A stretch of 64,000 bases of DNA, taken from assembly GCA_030949725.1 (NCBI GenBank), contig JAUZSE010000006.1, positions 62,001 to 126,000 on the forward strand, given 5' to 3'. Shown here in pieces: positions 60,065 through 64,000 of the stretch (its first letter is position 1; the number at the start of each line of letters is the position of its first letter). The DNA is from Sulfurovum sp. (GTDB lineage: Bacteria; Campylobacterota; Campylobacteria; Campylobacterales; Sulfurovaceae). A program made the translations under genes and the position numbers. The notes beneath the pieces were generated by a model, which saw only the letters and a program-made list of their open reading frames with translations, was not told the DNA's origin and did no database searches.

Positions 60065-61952
60065 GAAGTGTATATTTTGATAAATTTATAATTTTTTTGA
60101 TGCCTCTCCTCATTGTTTTTGTTTTGTTTTTACAAATTTTAACAACGCAAAGTACAGAAAAACTTAAAAATAATGAGATACAAAGAGCAGGACAATATGC
60201 AGCTAAAATAGCCCAACTTATACAGCTTAGAAGTCAAAATAATTTAGAAATAACATTGACAGAATATCCTGAGGTAAGAAAACATCTCAACGAAGCTCTT
60301 CAGTCATTTTTAACAAAACAATATCAATATATTTTTGTACTTCAAAAAGATAAAAAAAGGAATTACCGTTTTTTATTGGATGCTTCAGAAGATGAACCTG
60401 AAGAGTATCAAAGTATTTTTTTCCTAAAAGTGAATTGTTTGACAAAGTATATTCTTCTCAAAAAATGCAAATTATCAAGCAGAATGAAGGTGTTGAAGAA
60501 GTGTGGTTATCACTTGTTTATCCTATCATAAGAGAAAATAAAACAGAAGCACTTTTGGTATTGGATTTGTCTAAATCTTATGGTGAACAGCTCAATAATT
60601 TTAATTCACCGCTTATGACCGTTGTATGGATGATGCAAGCTCTTTTAATCATCAGTGTATTACTCTTGGGCTACCTCATATATAGATATTCCAGATTACG
60701 TAAAATACTTTTATTTGACAGATTAACCTCGACACATACTAAAGTCTTTTTGGAAGAGTTTTTTAATCGGAATGAAGTGGATGCCTATAATGCAATTTTT
60801 ATGGACATGGATGAATTTGGGTGGATCAATAATAAATATGGTTATAGCTCTGGAGATCTTGTTATCAAAGAATTCGCTGAAACAATGATGAATGTATTGT
60901 CTTCAAATGCTAAAGTAATTCGTACGGCTGGAACAGAGTTTCTAGTTATAGTGCCCAAAGATGATGGTAATTTTGAGGCTTTGGCGAACAAATTATTTAG
61001 CACCTTGCAGGAAAAAAAGTATCTTCTTAAAAATGAAGTTTTTAATCAAACAGTTTCAATGAGTGCAATGATTATCCCTAAAGGCAATGTTTCTATATAT
61101 GATGTCCAAAGAATGTTGGATGTGAAATTATTGGAGATAAAAAGTAAAGGTAAAAATGCTTTAGGTCTATTAGGTATGGATCATTCGGATCAAATAAAAT
61201 ATGGAAATATGGATTATATTAAAGAGGCATTGGAAGAGGAAAGATTGGTTTGTCTCTATCAACCGATCATCAATACTAAAACAAAACAGATTGTTAAATA
61301 TGAAGCTTTAGTTCGCTTGATAGATAAAGAGAATAGAGAGCAACTTATTTCTCCAGCTCACTTTATGGATATCATCAAAGGTACAAGTCAATATATCAAA
61401 ATGAGTAAGTTGGTACTTAAACAAGTATTTAATGTTTTAAATGAGTATCCAGAGATTGAAATATCAATAAATTTGGATCTTGTTGATCTGTATAACGCTG
61501 ATATGATGAAACTTATCAGCAAAAAATTATATCGCAATAAAATATTAGCAAACAGATTGACTTTTGAAATATTGGAATCTAATGAAATCAGAGATTATGG
61601 ACAAGTTGCTTTGATTTTTCAGCAGTTAAAGGCCTTTGGTTCGAAAATTGCAATTGATGATTTTGGAAGTGGTTATGCAAATTATGTTTATCTCATAAAA
61701 CTTGATATTGATATTTTAAAGATTGATGGAAGTATTATTCAAGAGTTGCTTCATAATCCAGAGCGTACAAAAATAATGCTGAATTCTATTAAGGATTTAG
61801 CTGAAATCTACAATTACGAACTGGTTGCTGAGTTTGTTTCATCTCAAGAAATATATGAGATCGTGAAAGATTTAGAGATTGAATATGTTCAAGGATATTA
61901 CCTAGGTGAACCAAAGCCTCTTGAAGCATATATTTATGCAGAGAGAAATTAA
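60061..61952 (+). CDS. Membrane c-di-GMP protein: degenerate GGDEF plus EAL domain (frameshifted)
   Basis: About 630 residues when repaired. N-terminal membrane helix (IIFLMPLLIVFVLFLQIL), a ~170-residue periplasmic sensor, a second helix (VVWMMQALLIISVLLLGYLI), then GGDEF and EAL domains. The GGDEF signature reads AGTEF (RTAGTEFLVIV), so cyclase activity is doubtful. The EAL domain keeps KYEALVRL, ISINLDL, FEILESNE, AIDDFGSGYAN and LKIDGS, as in active phosphodiesterases. One T is missing in the T run ~60415-60422, between QSIFF and KSELFDKVYSSQ. Last gene of the receptor operon. Confidence 0.85.
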
Positions 61953-61963
61953 AAAGATTTTGC

Positions 61964-61969
61964 TATAAT
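61964..61969 (+). promoter_or_regulatory. -10 promoter element of polyprenyl synthetase-hemA
   Basis: TATAAT 59 bp upstream of the GTG start at 62029, directly after the preceding operon. It would serve the polyprenyl synthetase and hemA genes, which overlap. Confidence 0.5.
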
Positions 61970-61999
61970 TATTAACTTGAAGTTTTTAGAAGGTTAGCC

Positions 62000-62029
62000 A
62001 TGACAGAAAGAATTAGGATAGGAGTATAG
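62000..62029 (+). other. Nine-codon upstream ORF, possibly coupled to the next gene
   Basis: ATG at 62000 follows AGAAGGTT and encodes MTERIRIGV; its TAG overlaps the GTG start of the polyprenyl synthetase gene (TAGTG). It could be a leader peptide giving translational coupling, or the remnant of an upstream gene. Confidence 0.3.
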
Positions 62030-62925
62030 TGTTAAGTACAGTAGAAAGAAAGATAGAACAATTTATCGTTGAGTTAGATGACAAAGAAGTGAGTACACTT
62101 TATAGTAAACTTCCTCACGGAAAAAGACTTCGTGCAAAACTCATTTTAAAAATCGCAGGGTCTGGTTTGGCAGTGGTCAAAACAGCGGCCATTGTAGAGA
62201 TGATACATGCAGCGAGTCTTTTGCACGATGATGTGATAGATGATGCGTATACCCGTCGTGCAAAACCCTCTCTTAATGCCCTCTATGGCAATAAAACTGC
62301 CATTATGTTAGGAGATATCCTCTACTCAAAAGGCTTTTTGGAACTCAATAATATATCTGCTGAGGTGGCTAAGATCATTTCAAATGCTGTGGTTCAACTG
62401 AGTCTGGGAGAGCTTAAAGACGTTTCACTTTCAAAAACATTTAATTTAGATAAAGACATTTATCTTGAAATGATTTATCAAAAAACAGCCTCACTTATGG
62501 AAGCGAGTGCTGGAGCTGCGGCAGTGTTGGCAGGGAAAGATAAAACAGCCTATATGACATATGGAAGAAACCTTGGTATCGCTTTTCAAATGATAGATGA
62601 TCTTTTGGATATTACCACGGATGCTTCGACACTTGGGAAACCTGCCTTACATGACTTTGTAGAAGGAAAAACAACACTTCCTTATATTTATCTTTATGAA
62701 GTATTGGACGCACAAGGACAAAACAGATTAAAATCACTGCATGCAAAAGTACTTAATACAGAAGAACAAGCTTGGATAGTGCAGCAGATGCAAGCCCATA
62801 AGATCATAGAAAAATCATTTTTTGAAGCCAAAGTACTGGTGCAAGAAGCCATTGAATTGATGCGTAACAATGGAGAAGAAGCACTTACGACCATTGCTAT
62901 GCAAATGATAGACAGGAAATTTTAA
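62029..62925 (+). CDS. ispB: Trans-polyprenyl diphosphate synthase
   Basis: 298 residues. Makes the long prenyl chain of the quinone. The first Asp-rich motif is in AASLLHDDVIDDAYTRRAKP and the second in GIAFQMIDDLLDITTDAS; GNKTAIMLGDILYSKGF and the substrate loop YQKTASLMEASAGAAAVLAG are normal. GTG start. hemA starts on its stop codon (TAATG). ispB-hemA adjacency is conserved in Campylobacterota. The product chain length cannot be read by eye. Confidence 0.9.
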   Translation: MLSTVERKIEQFIVELDDKEVSTLYSKLPHGKRLRAKLILKIAGSGLAVVKTAAIVEMIHAASLLHDDVIDDAYTRRAKPSLNALYGNKTAIMLGDILYSKGFLELNNISAEVAKIISNAVVQLSLGELKDVSLSKTFNLDKDIYLEMIYQKTASLMEASAGAAAVLAGKDKTAYMTYGRNLGIAFQMIDDLLDITTDASTLGKPALHDFVEGKTTLPYIYLYEVLDAQGQNRLKSLHAKVLNTEEQAWIVQQMQAHKIIEKSFFEAKVLVQEAIELMRNNGEEALTTIAMQMIDRKF

Positions 62926-64000
62926 TGTATTATCAGGTGGTGAGCTTTACACATAAAAACTGTGATCAGGGTATGCGAGAAAAGTTGGCTTTTGCTAATA
63001 ATGAAGAAAAAAAAGAAATGCTTAATCTTCTTGTAGCCTTTGAGTTTGTACATGAAGTTTTTATTATCTCAACATGTAACCGTGTAGAGATTGTACTTGC
63101 CACAAGAGATAATTTTTCAAGTTTTCATGCAATTTTGGGCTTGATGGCACAAAAAAGTAATTTGGATTTTTATGAACTAAAAACAACGGCCCAACGTTAT
63201 GACGATGAAGAAGCCGTACAGCATATGTTTTCTGTGGTATCTTCTTTAGATTCATTGGTGGTGGGTGAATCGCAAATCACAGGACAAGTGAAAGAAGCAT
63301 TTATGCTCTCACACCACAATAAAACAGCGGGACGTAAACTAAACCGTATGGTATCGTACGCGATTAAATGTGCAGCAGAAGTACGTAATGTCACGAATAT
63401 TTCTAAAAATCCTATCTCCATAGCCTCTGTTGCAGTGGCTCAAGCACATACCCTTCTAGGCGACAATATATCGGGTATGACAGCATTGGTGATAGGTGCA
63501 GGAGAAATGGGTGTATTGGCTGCAAAACATTTACTTAGAGCAGGATGTGATATCATTATACTAGGAAGAGATCAAGAAAAAGTGGAACGTGCCGCACATT
63601 CTTTAGGTGAAAATGTAAAAGCAGGCACCTTAGATAAACTGCCCATGTATCTCAATCGTTATCGTTTGCTTTTTTCTGCCACTTCTGCCAAAGAAGCCAT
63701 TATTACAAAAGATATGATAGAAAATAAAAACCTATCAAGACTTTGGTTTGATATGGCAATTCCTAGAGATATAGAAGATATGGAGTTGGAGAAACTGGCA
63801 CTTTTTCGCATTGATGATTTGCATTCTATTTCTCAAACAAATCATGCCTTACGTGAAGAACAAGCAGTAAAAGCTGGGGAAATAGTTGAGAGGTATAGAG
63901 AAGAATTTTATACTTGGCTTAGGACTCTTTCCATAGAACCTGTGATTAAACAAATGAGAGAAAATGTTTCTGAGGCTATAGATTTAGAAATGAAAAGAGC
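62925..64000 (+). CDS. hemA: Glutamyl-tRNA reductase (3' end outside window)
   Basis: First 358 residues of the enzyme that starts C5 haem synthesis. Catalytic Cys51 in ISTCNRVEIV; SLDSLVVGESQITGQVKEAF; the NADPH-binding GMTALVIGAGEMGVLAAKHL; and FDMAIPRDIEDMEL. It continues past the right edge in the dimerisation helix. ATG overlaps the previous stop. Confidence 0.95.
   Translation, partial: MYYQVVSFTHKNCDQGMREKLAFANNEEKKEMLNLLVAFEFVHEVFIISTCNRVEIVLATRDNFSSFHAILGLMAQKSNLDFYELKTTAQRYDDEEAVQHMFSVVSSLDSLVVGESQITGQVKEAFMLSHHNKTAGRKLNRMVSYAIKCAAEVRNVTNISKNPISIASVAVAQAHTLLGDNISGMTALVIGAGEMGVLAAKHLLRAGCDIIILGRDQEKVERAAHSLGENVKAGTLDKLPMYLNRYRLLFSATSAKEAIITKDMIENKNLSRLWFDMAIPRDIEDMELEKLALFRIDDLHSISQTNHALREEQAVKAGEIVERYREEFYTWLRTLSIEPVIKQMRENVSEAIDLEMKR

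Overview
The window looks like chromosome of a Campylobacterota (epsilonproteobacterial) bacterium of the Sulfurovum/Sulfurimonas type. The grounds are AT-rich DNA, gatA-guaB and xseB-nitrilase gene order, the run rplU-rpmA-obgE-proB // fmt-birA-parA-parB-atpF'-F-H-A-G-D-C followed by tolQ/R/A, the split ATP synthase operon (no atpB or atpE here) with a b' subunit, a pyrD-M16 protease-dapA-SDR block, and TATAAT promoters without clear -35 boxes. No rRNA, tRNA or CRISPR array was seen.

Layout. 1-307 is the 3' end of ileS. 412-8300 is an accessory island in the ileS-gatA interval: a decayed toxin-antitoxin pair, a tandem-domain FtsK/SpoIIIE-type ATPase gene split by an ISAzo13-like element with exact target repeats, an AT-rich leucine-rich-repeat gene overlapping it, a second transposase, an intact VapBC-type pair, and two small helical-protein genes. 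8308-18680 holds an OmpA-domain protein, RNase HI, gatA, guaB, metY, metX, xseB, a nitrilase-like gene, a ThiF-like gene, ridA, rplU and rpmA. 19093-20979 is obgE-proB. 20980-26359 is a second island between proB and fmt: a PIN toxin-antitoxin operon whose toxin is cut by another IS, and a BcgI-like restriction-modification gene with a decayed specificity gene. 26360-37278 is fmt-birA-parAB, the F1 ATP synthase genes and tolQRA. 37384-39275 is an oxidative-stress cluster (2-Cys peroxiredoxin, Fur/PerR regulator, nickel superoxide dismutase and its maturation protease). 39401-52370 is mostly minus-strand housekeeping: yggS, rseP, a porin, pgsA, a FabL-like reductase, dapA, an M16 protease, pyrD, cysS, a Sel1-repeat protein and a class II aldolase-like protein. 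52444-56772 is rsmH, an ftsL-like gene and an RND transporter. 56769-61952 holds a FeeM/AHL-synthase-like acyltransferase facing a TonB-receptor / periplasmic protein / c-di-GMP enzyme operon. 61964-64000 is a polyprenyl synthetase gene and hemA (cut by the window edge).

Caveat. At least twenty genes, including indispensable ones (gatA, atpA, pgsA, cysS), are broken by single-base indels, mostly in A or T homopolymers. That pattern fits sequencing error much better than gene decay, so I report such genes as single CDSs with a frameshift. The two IS-split genes and the deleted toxin-antitoxin pair are different: their damage is structural, and both IS-split genes rejoin in frame when the element and one target repeat are removed.

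The best candidate for an undescribed system is the FtsK-type ATPase / LRR protein / small helical protein set at 1063-8232, possibly with the OmpA-domain protein. The TonB receptor / periplasmic / degenerate-GGDEF-EAL operon and the NiSOD-protease pair are also worth attention.
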